Part shown: one piece after another, positions 10,501-20,603 of the stretch | How positions within the stretch are numbered: position 1 is the first letter of the stretch | How the letters are laid out: each line of letters opens with the position of its first letter | Assembly (NCBI GenBank): GCA_030549495.1 | Contig: JAUIRK010001039.1 | Span: 186,001 to 250,000 of the forward strand | Length of the DNA stretch: 64,000 nt | Direction of reading: 5' to 3' | Source of the DNA: Nectonema munidae | Taxonomy: Eukaryota > Nematomorpha > Nectonematoida > Nectonematidae | The notes under the pieces: model-generated | What the model was told of the DNA's origin: nothing | Seen by the model: the letters and a program-made list of their open reading frames with translations, nothing else | Database searches by the model: none | Made by a program: the position numbers and the translations under genes

Positions 10501-11516
10501 TTCAAACATAACACACATTTAAATAGGTCATGATTTTAGATTTTAAACTCTACCACTCACTTTAGTTTTAATTTTGAAAAAATGAACAGATGCGTCTCTT
10601 TTGCTTTCTGTAGTGAGTGTATGCCTGAACCAAGTATTTGGTTTTAAATTCTAAAAATTATTAATAATCATGTTCACTCAATAAAATTTATCTTCAAATA
10701 ATAAATCAAAGGCGAATCTAAAGTTTTTTTCTAAAATTTTCGCTTCCTAAAAATTTTGCTGCTTCCACCGCTTCCTGCTTCCTTTCACAATATCACTTAG
10801 GCACAATAATGTTGTTAAAAAAGTCAATAATCTATTTTAATTGTCGCTATTGCATTCAAGAAAAGAAAATTCTTCCCAAGCTGGGCAGTTGATAGGCATG
10901 CCAAAATGGAGAATCGAACTCACCACAACTGGGCGTAGTGGAGACGACTCTACGCATGAACCACAAGACCACCTGCCAACAAATCTAAAAAGGATTTGAT
11001 GTTTGACTAACAATTTGACATCATAGCAATTAACTATGTTAAATATATTAACTTTAGTGTTTTTAAAAATGATTGCTTCACATAAATGAAAGCTTATTAT
11101 TCAATTGGTAAAATATATATATTAGGCATTACTCGTTATTTACAGGCCATCTCAGATTGATTCCCCTTGGCTTTTTCTATATTTGACTGTAGCTTCGTGG
11201 GTGTAGGGTTTCAGTTCAAATTGTGGGCGTACCCTGAAGTAAATTCAGTTTTTGCCTCAAAACTCTTCATTAGACCTTCAACACTAAAAAAAGTCATTTT
11301 ATTTTTTGCATTTCTGTCGTTATGAAGGAAGACTAAATAAATTCCTCTTTTATAGGTACGTCTAATTGGGCTGCCGAATATTTCCTTAACACTGGTGGAA
11401 TCGGGTTTGTGGGAATGCCAAAAAAAGGAAAGAAAGGTGAAACTTACCGTCAAATTTTAGACATCTTTGAAAGAGATTGGAACTCCGACTACACCCTTGA
11501 GCTAAGCGAAGTTTAG
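1082..11516 (+). CDS. phospholipase D3/D4-like membrane protein (whole split gene)
   Basis: Seven exons spell a PLD3/PLD4-family protein: 1082-1372, 1426-1546, 4324-4520, 5270-5410, 6073-6223, 6310-6412 and 11356-11516. Known relatives are type II endolysosomal membrane proteins acting as 5'-3' exonucleases on single-stranded nucleic acids, with two HxK(x4)D half-sites. Seen here: an N-terminal cytoplasmic tail, one membrane segment, the STFDAWMDLL and SFYW region, the VKELGI and NCSCL region, a complete second half-site VNHAKYMITD, and a GTSNW plus RDWNSDYT ending. The exon with the first half-site (expected between 1546 and 4324) was not found. Exon phases agree across introns, but exons 4324-4520 and 5270-5410 each need one frameshift. 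It may therefore be a pseudogene, a gene with assembly errors, or a gene with an unrecognised exon. Two introns are swollen by transposons. Confidence 0.8.
1426..1546 (+). CDS. PLD3-like exon 2
   Basis: After a 53-base intron with a TTTTGTAG acceptor, this exon codes GKLIFEELISAATQRNVRIK and continues to LRETG, the helix-strand region before the first catalytic half-site in PLD3-like proteins. It ends in phase 1 at a GT donor (1547). The next family segment, GGGVLHTK-type with the first HKD motif, should follow but was not located. Confidence 0.8.
1547..3940. other. PLD3-like intron region lacking the first HKD exon
   Basis: No exon matching the expected first HxKxxxxD segment or the following GSANMDWRS-type segment was seen. 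At about 2393 the words TGGTTTCCAAACTGTGG and GGGGGCC resemble an hAT terminal sequence, but no partner end was found. The rest is A+T-rich sequence without recognised content. Confidence 0.35.
3941..4175 (+). pseudogene. LINE (RTE-like) reverse transcriptase C-terminal remnant
   Basis: Read across frames, the + strand gives KIYTTIIRPVMTYGTD, then KKDERKFATTELN, then RFHLKDHIKNEEV. This matches the post-catalytic thumb region of RTE-type non-LTR reverse transcriptases (typical form: RPVxxYGxExW, KKxDExKLxxxEMxxLRW, DRIRNExIR). Several stops and at least two frameshifts show that it is dead. It lies in the PLD3-like intron exactly where the missing first HKD exon would be expected. No RT catalytic core was seen upstream, so only the 3' part of a LINE inserted or survived. 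Confidence 0.65.
4324..4520 (+). CDS. PLD3-like exon with VKELGI/NCSCL segment (frameshifted)
   Basis: After a TTTTTAG acceptor the frame begins VKELGIVATNCSCL and goes on to EDFAKIFDF, the conserved segment following the first half-site. About 75 bases in, the match moves to another frame, reading AYWTESKNSNPLPKNLETSF and then NEENPIHL up to DIDVFLA, which fits the YW, P..T.(F/Y)N and P positions of the family. The switch lies within GTGTGG near 4396-4401, compatible with two extra bases or one lost base. The exon ends at a GT donor (4521) in phase 0 in the second frame. Confidence 0.7.
4521..5269. other. PLD3-like intron
   Basis: The interval holds an 80-codon open frame at 4817-5059 without recognisable family features. 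It is treated as chance. Nothing else was recognised. Confidence 0.35.
5270..5410 (+). CDS. PLD3-like exon (SSPP..DLDAIL segment, A-run frameshift)
   Basis: A TTATTTTAG acceptor at 5269 opens SSPPQFCSKGRTSDLDAIL followed by YVIRTAKK. The family continuation FIKISLMDYAPLFIYTKGK is present but one frame away. The shift falls in a run of seven A at 5344-5350, where six would keep the frame. With six A the exon ends in phase 2 and joins correctly to the next exon as Ser-Lys-Phe-Trp-Pro. A homopolymer miscall or a real one-base insertion are both possible. Confidence 0.75.
5590..5715. repeat. pyrimidine minisatellite (CTCTCTTCTCTCATTCAAG-type)
   Basis: About six imperfect tandem units of 19-21 bases, each containing CTCTCTTCTC followed by a CAAGCT-like word, lie inside the MITE at 5425-6032. 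They create a serine/leucine-rich open frame at 5538-5723 that is not a gene. Confidence 0.8.
5981..6006. repeat. poly-C run of 26 bases
   Basis: An uninterrupted run of C next to the right terminal repeat of the MITE at 5425-6032. Similar C or G runs occur at 21857, 22065, 32575, 32606 and 50489 in this window, nearly always near ends of short elements. Confidence 0.9.
6073..6223 (+). CDS. PLD3-like exon (KFWPVLDNEL segment)
   Basis: A CCTCTTTTAG acceptor at 6072 leads into a codon completed from the previous exon and then KFWPVLDNELRKMSIEKGIG and VYLLMSKWQYTRED, ending SNIQI at a GT donor (6224). In PLD3 relatives the same segment (FWPxxDxxLRxxA) precedes the second half-site. The 151 bases carry phase 2 to phase 0, consistent with both neighbours. 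Confidence 0.85.
6310..6412 (+). CDS. PLD3-like exon with second HKD motif
   Basis: After an 86-base intron this exon codes KLFAFPEDSENEKKIPYTR and VNHAKYMITDQSFYIG. The H, K and D of HxKxxxxD are all present, so the second half of the active site is intact. It ends with the first base of a glycine codon, completed by the exon starting at 11356 (GTSNW). Confidence 0.9.
6413..7779. other. PLD3-like last intron, part before the hAT insertion
   Basis: Noncoding and A+T rich. It contains a short B-box-like word (GTTCAAATCCG on the minus strand, about 6857-6867) and an AT microsatellite at 7549-7577. No exon was recognised. Confidence 0.4.
7549..7577. repeat. (AT)n microsatellite
   Basis: About 14 uninterrupted AT units. 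Confidence 0.9.
7780..10797 (-). mobile_element. hAT transposon (ZBED type) in PLD3-like intron
   Basis: A decayed hAT transposase on the minus strand is bordered by regions dense in the 7-base word CGCTTCC or its complement: at least four times in 7785-7990 and four times in 10740-10785. Such subterminal words are typical transposase binding sites in hAT elements. The left tip reads CAGAGATGCGGAAGCG at 7780; the right tip near 10797 (ending TATCACT) is less clear and no target duplication was found. The element accounts for about 3.0 kb of the 4.9-kb last intron of the PLD3-like gene. Confidence 0.6.
8040..9847 (-). pseudogene. hAT transposase, BED-finger type, broken
   Basis: Reading from 9847 downward: a BED-type zinc finger (FVCQCN ... 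NLKRHLERYH, about residues 15-55), then VLGCVVDNAANMTRAIK around 9180 (the second catalytic D region), then MRCVEHTMQISVRDG and DMPTRWGSTFLMLKRL (8690-9060), and a C-terminal part with RFFYKWRK and a run ending TVSAMP. The family signature VSVERVFS is recognisable as a decayed version just after an in-frame TAA (TQVLVENVFSQLKLIL, about 8070-8160). At least three frame changes and one nonsense codon make it inactive. Between 9280 and 9590 only weak remnants are seen. Confidence 0.8.
10876..10979 (-). repeat. tRNA-derived SINE-like sequence
   Basis: The minus strand contains an A-box-like word (GTGGTTCATGCG) about 35 bases before a good B box (GAGTTCGATTCTCC, 10909-10922), the spacing expected of a tRNA-derived pol III promoter. 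It does not fold into an obvious complete cloverleaf, so a SINE head or tRNA pseudogene is more likely than a working tRNA. Confidence 0.5.
11356..11516 (+). CDS. PLD3-like terminal exon
   Basis: A CTCTTTTTATAG acceptor at 11355 completes the glycine codon and gives GTSNWAAEYFLNTGGIGF, the strand just after the second HKD half-site, then ETYRQILDIFERDWNSDYT and a C-terminus LELSEV with TAG at 11514-11516. The match to PLD3/PLD4 (GTSNWS, FxRDW.S.Y) is strong and the phase fits the exon ending at 6412. Confidence 0.9.
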
Positions 11517-12239
11517 CTTCCCAAAAAATGATCATCTATTTTACTTTTATCGATGATAACTTGATTTATGAATTTTAATTGATTGTGATGATTGCTTCTT
11601 TAACTTTTAATGCTTGTTCCTTTTTAATTTTGTTTTTATAAAACTTTTGACCTGTAAAAATTGAAAAGTTATATTTTAACTTTCGCATGTTATCCAATAT
11701 TTTAATGCGATTCTTGATTCCCTTATTTTAAATAAACATTTCACTTTTACTTCTTAATTTTGACTTCTTTTTTGTTTTGTAGCTCATTGTGCTTCTAACA
11801 TTCTCTGAAGGGAAAAACCAAAATGCAAAGAAAAGTCATTAATTAATTATCAATTTTTGCACGAATTTTTTTAATTAAAATTACATTTTATTGTATAATG
11901 CTCAGCGCAAGAAAACTTCTTCGTAAATGCATACTTTAATTTTATTACTTCAATTATTTAGTTTGCAGAATTTTCATTAAGTGAAGTTTTTTAGAATGAA
12001 TTATTATCATCTTTACTTTTTCAAGTTTTTGATTTTTTTAACCATTTTTCTACAAATTAATCATACAAAATATGATATTTATAAATTATTTAAATCTTAC
12101 TCTATATTTTTGTGATTCCTAAATTAAGAAAATAAAAATTTAAAAATAAAAGAAGATTAAGCTTGTTTTCTTTTTTATAAAAATGGCGCAAAAAATTACA
12201 AAAAAACTGGAAAAAGAAAGCTTCACTTATGCTATAAAC
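11517..12239. other. 3' flank of the PLD3-like gene
   Basis: An A+T-rich stretch holding an AATAAA at 11731-11736, 215 bases after the stop, which could be the polyadenylation signal. Nothing else was recognised. Confidence 0.4.
11731..11736 (+). terminator. candidate polyadenylation signal AATAAA
   Basis: The first clear AATAAA downstream of the PLD3-like stop codon. In such A+T-rich DNA the hexamer is common, so this is only suggestive. Confidence 0.3.
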
Positions 12240-12419
12240 CAGGGGTGGCCAAACTTTTTTTATATAAGGGCTACTTTTTTTGTAGAAATTTTTGGCGGTC
12301 TACCTTGTAAATATAAAAAATAATTAATATTCTTAAAACAAATGTAACTTTTGTTGTTTTATATAAGTAAAAAAATTTTTTATTAACTTCAAAATATACA
12401 ACTTAAAAATTATAAAAAC

Positions 12420-14248
12420 TAATTTTTTTTGAAGATGAAACCTGGCACTGCATATTTTGTGCTAGTTTTTCAAAATTTGGATCGAAATTTGTCAGGGCGT
12501 TCTTAAACATGCCTGCAAATGTTCGTTAGTTAATTGAGATCTATGTTTTGTTTTTATACTATTCATCGAAGAAAAAGCAGATTCACACAAATATGTGGAT
12601 TCGAAAAACGAATGGAAAGTAGCAAATACCCTCCAAATGCTGGGGTATTTATCTTTAAAAATATATTTTATAAAATCTTTCGACCCATCCATTGATTTAA
12701 GACTTAAGTCACATTTTATATTTATAAGTTCTTCTTCTAATTCAGCAAAATGGCCAATTTGTAGAAAGTCGCCAATTTTTTTACCTAAAAATTCAATACT
12801 TACGTCGTCCTTGAAGGGGTTTAGTAAAAAAGTGGTGATACTTTCAATATACTTTCGAATCTTTTTTCAAATTCATTCATGAGAGTTCTTAGACTAGCTA
12901 CATATCTATCCACATTTAATCTTTTTTCAGCACCTCTTTCGTCTTCTAAATTCGGAAAATGTTTTAAGTCGCCACGTTCCATTTGTTTAAGTTGTATATT
13001 CAACTTTTCTTTAAATGAATTTACATGACTAACCGTTTCAATTATTGATTTATCTTTGCCTTGTAATTGGGTATTTAGTAGGCTTATCTTCTCAGTAACG
13101 TCGCAAAAAAAAAGCTAGATCGCAGCGCCATTCTGAATCACTCAATTGAACATATTGAATTTTTTTAGTTTCAAGAAAAATGCAAACTTTTGGTAATAGT
13201 TCTCTGAAACGAGTCAAAAATTTAGCACGGCTTTGCCATCTAACATCTGTGTGTAAAAGCAATTCATTGTGTTCTTCTCCACACTCTTTTAGCAAAGCAC
13301 GAAACTCTCGACGCGATAAACTCTTTGACCTGATGTAGTTGACAGTTTTGAACGCTATGTCGATGACATGATCAGTGTTTAAAACTTTTGAGCATAGGAC
13401 TTGATTATGTATGATGCAATGATAATAATCAATAAATCGGGGAAAATAAAGCTATTATTGCAACCAGTCATTGCAGGAGCACCATCTGTTGTAATTGAAA
13501 CCAGTTTGGAAATTGGAAAATTTGTAAGTGATATAAATTCTTTGAATGAGTTGAAAATATCTTCACCTCTAGTGCGTTCATTCATCGGAATTATTGTTAA
13601 CAACTCTTCTACGGCTGACATGTCAACAAAAACCATTCTGATGAAAACACAGAGTTGAGCAGTGCCAATATCAGTCGACTCGTCAAACTGTAATGAGAGA
13701 ACAACGCACTTATCAACATTAATTTGTAGAGCTTGCTCAAGATCTTGACTGATATCCTTTGTTCTTCGCATAATAGTATTTCGTGACAATGACAAGTTAT
13801 TTATACATGTCATAATTTCGGGCTTATTTTTGAAGTTTTCAAATAAAACATCTCCTGCTTTGATGAAAGCTTCTTTTACTATTTCTCCATCGCTAAAAGA
13901 TTTGTTATGTTTAATTAATGTTTGAGTAATTTTGAATGAAGCGATTGTAGCAGATTTTGAGCTTGTGTTGTATTTAAAAAAGCTATTTTGTTGCTCAAGC
14001 AATTCTACTTTGAGTTGTTTAACTTTTGATTTTCTTAAGGCTGTATTTTGTGGAAAATCAATAGAATAATTTTTGTGAACTTTAAAAAAATGTCTCTCCA
14101 CGTTCGCTTTTTTAGGCAATGCAACTATTCCCTTACAAATTAAACATAAACACGTGTTATTGTTCAATACAAAAAAGTAGTTCTCTTCCCATTCATTATG
14201 ATAATGGTAAGTTTTTCTTTTTTTAAAAGATGATCCTGGCTCATTCAT
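12420..14248 (-). pseudogene. hAT transposase, ZBED5/SCAND3-like, broken
   Basis: The first 270 codons (14248 down to about 13440) are open: a BED/C2H2-like finger (CLCLICKGIV ... VERHFFKVH), KHNKSFSDGEIVKEAF, LSLSRNTIMRRTKDI, LSLQFDESTDIGTAQLCVFI (first catalytic D), and SITTDGAPAMTGCNN (second D). After a frame change come TVNYIRSKSLSRREFRALL, LLLHTDVRWQSRAKFLTRF, FFLRRYTEKISLLNTQLQGK, and the C-terminal dimerisation block FHSFFESTYLCESAFSSMN plus LTNEHLQACLRT. The final E/SAFS block is the hAT signature. At least three frameshifts are needed, so the copy is inactive although fairly well preserved. Confidence 0.85.
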
Positions 14249-15047
14249 TTATCAGCCACAAAGATAAAATCAAATATAGTTAAAACTACTTCTAAAAAAC
14301 GTAATAAAAGATAGTAATAAAGGTACTTTTATAAAAGGTTAATTTTGTAAAAAATTGGTATTAAGTTGAACATTATAAACAAAATTGCCCAAGATTTTAA
14401 TTAACTTGTTCTCATATTTCTTAATCATTTTATAATTACTAATTTAAATTTATGTGTATTCAAAATTAAATGAGTTTAAATCTTACAAAACAGTAAAATT
14501 TTTATGAATGAATTTGAATAAAGGTGTAGGTATATATTAAATATATTAAATAAAAGTTTAGTACTATTTAGAAATTACTATTGTTCTAGTATTTTTTATA
14601 TCTGACACTAGTACGTTGCGTATTTATTTTTTGACAAAAAATTTTTTTAGGTTTTAAATTAAATATCAATTGATTATATTTATGTTGACAACTATTTTTT
14701 ATAATGATCTTTTTCATTAATTTCACTTTTTTACATTTAACTATTTTTAATTTGATTTAATAAAATTATGATAAGCATGCCCTTCAAATAGAAAAAAAAT
14801 CCAAGCAAGGATGTTATTTTTCTTAAGTTACTGTGTCGAGTAACTGAAAGATTTAAAATAGATTTAGTAATTTAGTATACTTCATTATAGTAAATGTGTC
14901 ACATGTGCATATAAAAAGACTAAATTAGAATTTTTTTAACATTGACTTCAAAGGTTGCTATAAACACAAATTAGAATTTTTTATATTCAACTTTCATAGA
15001 AACTTGCATATGGTTACTATTGTTCAGTAAGGCAAAATGGGTTCACT

Positions 15048-15785
15048 GTAATTTCATCGCCGTAATTTCATCGTGGTAATTTCATCGTTGGTATTTTCAT
15101 CGTACAGTAATTACATCATCATACTAATTTTATGCTTGACGCTCAATTTTTTTTGTAAATATCCCTTTATAATTTTTTTTAATTTATTACGAACTTTTGT
15201 AAATGTTCTTTATATAACATAAAAAACTAATTCTTAAATATAAGGTTTTCATATTATCAGGCTATAATGACGAAATAAAACAATAACTCTTTCTGACTTA
15301 AATAGCTTTGAAATATGTTTAATTTCTTAATATTTAAAGAAAGTTCAAAAAAAGTATCTAATTTAATTTAAAAAAATAATATATATATAAATCCTTGTTT
15401 TTTTAGTTTCATAAAAATCCCCCTAACCTATTTTAACCTTCGACTTTTCAGATATTATTTGGTATATTATATCTAAAAATAATCATTTGTTTTTTTTAAT
15501 AAAAAACTTTATTTTTGAGAAAAAAATACCAATTTATATATGTAATAAATTATTTCTTATTTCAAAAAGATCATTGAGATAACGAATTCATTACAAATTG
15601 GAAAAATAGAAACAATTAAAAAAAAAATTATGAGCAATACCTCTAAGGTATAATAATAATCATTTAGGTCACGATTTTCAAAATCATTGACAATGTGCCG
15701 TATTATGCGGTTAATCCATAAATCTCGCGATGTAATCACTATACCATGAAAATACTTAACGATGAAATTACCGCGATGAAATTAC
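15048..15785. mobile_element. candidate nonautonomous element with GTAATTTCATCG repeats
   Basis: Four near-identical 12-base words GTAATTTCATCG stand in a row at 15048-15102, and two complementary words CGATGAAATTAC stand at 15760-15785. This arrangement of direct repeats inside inverted ends over about 740 bases looks like a nonautonomous DNA transposon. No coding content of its own was recognised; an A+T-rich middle separates the ends. Outer tips and target duplication could not be fixed. Confidence 0.5.
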
Positions 15786-16110
15786 CGGATACCGGCAAAA
15801 TGAGACACTGAATTAACGAAAAAAAATTAAATTATAAGTAGATTAAAAAAAATTTTCTTTAGATCTGACAAAAAATACACATCAAAAAATTCTACTTAAT
15901 ACTTTTCCTTTAAATTATAAATTATTGCTTTATTACAAAATATTAAATTTAATATAATTTTCCTATTTCAAACCTTAAAAAAAAATTTTTTTTTGAAAAT
16001 TGTAGTCATAAAAGTAAAATTTTTTTTAATCATTTCGATATACCGAAAAAACAGTTCTACTAAATGTCTTAGTGTCACAATATGTCTAAAAGAATTCTAA
16101 AAATATTTAA

Positions 16111-16405
16111 AAGGGTTCATAGTCGCAACGTCGAAAACCAAAATGCCCGAGACAAAAACGCCCTAAAACCAAAACTTCCAAAACCAAAACGTCCGAAAAG
16201 AAAGCGTGTGAAATCCAAAATGTCTTAAAATCTAAACATCTTAGAATTAAAGAGTTCTAAAACCAAAAAGCTTAAACTGAATTGTTTAGAACTCTTAGGT
16301 CGTTTAGATTTCAAGATATTTTGGGCAGAGGATGTATTGCCTTTGGATGTTTTTCTTCAAATGTTTTAGTTTTTAGACTTTTTTTTCGTACGTTATGACC
16401 AGGAA
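16111..16405. mobile_element. short element with AAAACCAAAACGTCC repeats
   Basis: From about 16126 to 16270 a degenerate 13-15-base unit of the form AAAACCAAAACGTCCG repeats nearly ten times; after 16290 the complementary unit appears (for example GATGTTTTTC and TGTTTTAGTTTTTAG). The left tip GTCGCAACG and right tip CGTACGTTATGAC are roughly complementary. It looks like a palindromic MITE. Confidence 0.45.
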
Positions 16406-17059
16406 TCATTAAATAATAAACAAATTTGACATTTTGCATTGTAAGCGTAAAAAGTTTTTACCGAAAAAAAGACTAATTTATAAATTTAATGCACATACAA
16501 AGACACGAGCAAAATTTTATAGGTGGTAAAACGCAACGAACAATGTTGAAAATAATGTTCAACTTCTGATTTTTAAAATTTATATCATCAATCCGACCAA
16601 TTCTACTGCATGATGAAAAGATAATCAAAGTTAAATAAATAGCATACCACCGGAAATAATATAAGCTTCTCAAAGCTCTTAAATTGGTAACATAAATACA
16701 TAGGTTTGCAACCTATAGTTGTCATACCCAACATATAATGAATGATAATACGATGTCCTTAATTTCCTCATCATCTTGAAAAATATGAGGATTATTTATG
16801 GAAGGGAAGTGTGATGTTGCGCATAGAAAAATTTTAGCCTAAAATAAGAAATCTTTATCAATATGATTGATTATTATTAACTATGCGAAAAATTGGGAAA
16901 ATGCAACTCCATGAAACATTCACATAGATAATAATATGATAGAAACGGAAATTCATAAGAAAAAAAATTGATCCAACAATTAATTTCTGATTTATTCCTT
17001 AATAAACTACTTGAGGTCTACTTTCTTGAGCTTGGCGGTCGACTTCTTGGACACCTCTG

Positions 17060-20000
17060 AATTATAGATTATACACTCTATTTGAATGTCTTTTTATATC
17101 ATAGGCATTACATAACTAGAATTTTTAAAATGAAGCCGAAACTTTAAAAGTGCAAATGACTTGGCCCTGCACTACGTTTTCTAGAAACTGTTTACACTGA
17201 TTTTAAAAATAAGAAAAAAATGTAGTCATAAAATTTTAAATGTGACAAGCATTGGAGTTAAAAATGTAATGTATTACTTCCTTGATTTTCTTGAATGATG
17301 CTGAGATCTTGGAAATATGGCATTTTGGAAAATGGAATATTTTCGTTAAACATTTGACAATATCTTTGTCAAATACAAAGTTAAGCGTATAAATATTTCT
17401 TTGTTTTAACTATTGAAAATAGCAATGTTGAAATATTTTGTGGTATATAGCGTAAAAAGTATGCTTTCATTAACAATGCCTTCATTTGTCAATAGTATAT
17501 GAATGAAAAAGGTTTTGCTTTGTTTTAATCAAATAAATACCTATTTTCTCCTTGAAAGGCAGGCCATTTTCAAATCATTGTTGAAGTGATAAAGCACCTA
17601 AATAATAAGTTTGTAAAGATATTAATTTTCGTTAATCTAAAAAAAGAGCAGACAGATTTCGTCTCGCAAGCAGCATCCTCCCACCCCCACTTGTGATCTC
17701 TTTTTATGTGGTACTCACTCCATCTAAGCATTTAAAAAATATCAGCTCAAATTTGTCAAATTTTGAAGCAACTTTATAAGTCTTTGTGCAAAAAGTAAAA
17801 ATTGGTATCAAAAGTATAATGTTTTAAACACTCCTTTTTAATAACTGTGAGTATACGGACATGAGGTTGCTACAAAACTTGACAAATCTTCCATGATTAC
17901 ACTCATTTTTGTTTCGTCAAGGCATAATGGACACTGAAATCCCAAACGAAACAGACTGAATGAAACCCGTCTCTGAAACAACAATCAGGAAAAAATATTT
18001 TTGGGATACAATGTACAACATTGTAAAAAATACATTTTAATAAGTTTGGATAAAAAAAATTTCTTGAACATTTAGTGTATTTTTTGAAAAAAAACTGTAA
18101 ATTTTTCACGTTTCCAATTACATTCTCACTAAAAATTCAAAAGAAAATTTTGAAATATCAGTTAACAGTCATGTTGCAGAAAACGAAACACAACTCACAA
18201 ATAAAATTTGTTCAATTTTTTTCACCCCATATTTTTGTGCTTGGATACACCAGTAAATATTTATAGCGTACCATAAATATCATTAATGTATTCATTGAAT
18301 GAGAGGATTTAGGCATATAATTGGTAATTTGATAATGGAGTTTTAAAATTTTCAAAGAAGTCAATTTTACCTTTTTTTGGATAAAGCATAGAAAATGTGT
18401 CTTCATCTTGTTTAATATCATATATCAATAACTTTTTTTTGTTTTTTATACAAAGATAACAAAAAAAGAATTATTAAGACGGTTTTCACGGGGAAAATAT
18501 GAGGCAACTTTTTGAAGGTTAGCAACGAACGCATGACGTCCGAGGAAATACTCTTTTCATTTTAAAACCTGGGCACGAGATGAAGCTTAGAATTTTATCA
18601 GCAAGAGTGATAAAGCTCAACACATCACTTTTGTGTGTGGGAATCAATCTTATAATTCTCTACAATAATAATCCTATAATATGCTCTTTTAATTAGCGAA
18701 TTTATATGCAGATGATTTTCGTTTAAACGAAAAAATTTTCGCCTTAACTTCGTTTTCCCTCCAGTACTTTTCAAGGCAAAATCTTCACTGTCCTTAGTTC
18801 CGTTCATCGATTTTTGTATCTATTAAATAAATTGACTTTGGAAATCAAAAAATCAAGTGAATTTAAATTTTACTGGAACAACACTCAAATTGAATTACTC
18901 CTCAAACCTTTAATTAAAAGCGCAAAACTAATGTGAAGCATAGGACATCTCTCTCAAACTTAAACACAGAGAAAAAATGTAGTCGTAACTATTCCTATAT
19001 AAAGATGTATATTATGCTGGGTCGTAAAGCTTAACAATTTTTGATAAATATCTCTTATATTTTATATATATATTAAAAACTTATATTGTTAGAAAGATAC
19101 TGAGGGGGCGTAAAGTGTTCCTCTCGCCACAACTAAAGAAGTTATACAAAGTTGGGCGAACCATATGCCTTCAAATTTCGTGACTCTTACTAAAATCGCT
19201 AGCTGCATCTTTTGATACCATTTTCATGTTAGTTGAATGACACTGTCATGTCCAAAGCTGTCAATCAAAATCAAATATTAAAGTTTTCAACAAAATTTTG
19301 ATATTATCTGTAGTTAACTTTATAACTTAGTGTCTAAATTAAATTACCCCTTTGAAATTTTATAATTGCATACGCTTTTGAACGCATATATATTTTTAAT
19401 TTTATCAATAAACATGGTTACTTTTTAGAAAAATTCAATCAAAATTTTGATCAATGATAAATATATCTAATTACATATTCATTAAAACTTTGCTTAAAAT
19501 GGGTGTTTTTATACTAAATCCATCATACGGGTTTCAATTTCGGGCTCAGATTTTGCATTTAAGGTTTGAAAATATCTGTCAATGTCATGAAATTTGTAGT
19601 TTATGGCTCAAAATTGTCTACAAAATTTTTTTTGCAATGTAAAATAGAATATTTGTTCCTATACCAAATCGACCATGCTGCTTTCATTTCTTCACTCATT
19701 TTTTGCAAATATGGTTTCAAAATGTCTGAAAGTTTATGCTAGATAACAAACTTTTCACTTGAAATTTGACTAAATTACAAAGCCCTAAAATAGAATCACC
19801 ATATGTTTCGTCATCAGAAAAGCTTATCTATGAGAAGACGTCATAAAAGGTTCTTAAAAAAATGGATTAATTAGCACTGCAAATAGAACTTGACAAATAG
19901 CAAAAAATGTGTACATAAAGATTGAGAACCGGACTACTTATAGGTCACCCCAATAAAAATACTCTAAAATGTTTAGAGGTCAAATTTTCTCGAGGGCGAG

Positions 20001-20329
20001 TTGCCTTGAGGCCGAATGGTCCCTGAACCCAAATTTGCAAAATCGAAGAGCTGCTTAAAATTTTCTTGCTTCGGACCGAGCTTAGAAAAACTTTTTCGTG
20101 TCCGGAGCAAATATTTATGTGCATATGGCGAGCAGTAGTTATGCAAGAGATGGGAAGAAGGATATTTAATTTATGATTGATTTGCTCTCAAAGATCCAAG
20201 TACTACTATTATTATTAATCATAATAATCATCGTCATCGCCATACACTTGAAGTTTTATCGAAGCGCCGACGTTTTACAGATTTTATTGATGGTACTTTT
20301 TTGTATATACAACACAAACACTGTATGTA
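17060..20329. other. noncoding stretch between hAT element and receptor 5' region
   Basis: About 3.3 kb of A+T-rich sequence in which no protein family, RNA gene or defined element was recognised. All open frames are short and read like chance. Confidence 0.4.
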
Positions 20330-20603
20330 TTATATGCAATGATATATCATAATGAATACATGAAAGTTTGTACTTGTTGGCGCTGTGAGTATATACAGTA
20401 TACAAGTATCATCGATTTGCTTCTTCGATGCTGTGCCTGCTCGAGATTCTCTTGCTCTTGAGTGCGATTCATCGTTCCTTGTACTCGTAGCACTGCCACT
20501 CATCATCGCTTTGCTTGTCGAATTTTTCGTGATTTGATTGGACGAGCAAATTTGATGGTGGAAGCAGTAGGCGAAAGCGGATAGCAGCAACAGCTTATCT
20601 GAA
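20330..20603 (-). other. possible minus-strand exon of unknown gene
   Basis: On the minus strand a TATATTTTCAG acceptor at about 20604 is followed by an open frame of about 88 codons ending in TAA at 20330. It begins KLLLLSAFAYCFHHQICSSN, a signal-peptide-like or hydrophobic start, and continues with a serine/arginine/threonine-rich part. The stretch is clearly richer in G+C than its surroundings, as are the exons of the nearby receptor. No family was recognised. It could be an exon of a gene opposite to the receptor, or a conserved regulatory or leader region. Confidence 0.25.

Larger units (their letters stand above)
12240..17059 (-). mobile_element. hAT transposon (ZBED5/SCAND3-like) with inner insertions
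   Basis: The left tip CAGGGGTGGCCAAACTT at 12240 is a classic hAT terminus; the candidate right tip, read inward, is CAGAGGTGTCCAAGAAG at 17059 (11 of the first 13 bases agree), and both ends share GGCGGTC / GACCGCC words. No matching 8-bp target duplication was found, so the right border is less sure. The transposase occupies 12420-14248. The extra length between 14.3 and 17.0 kb is partly explained by two short repetitive elements at about 15048-15785 and 16111-16405. Confidence 0.55.
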
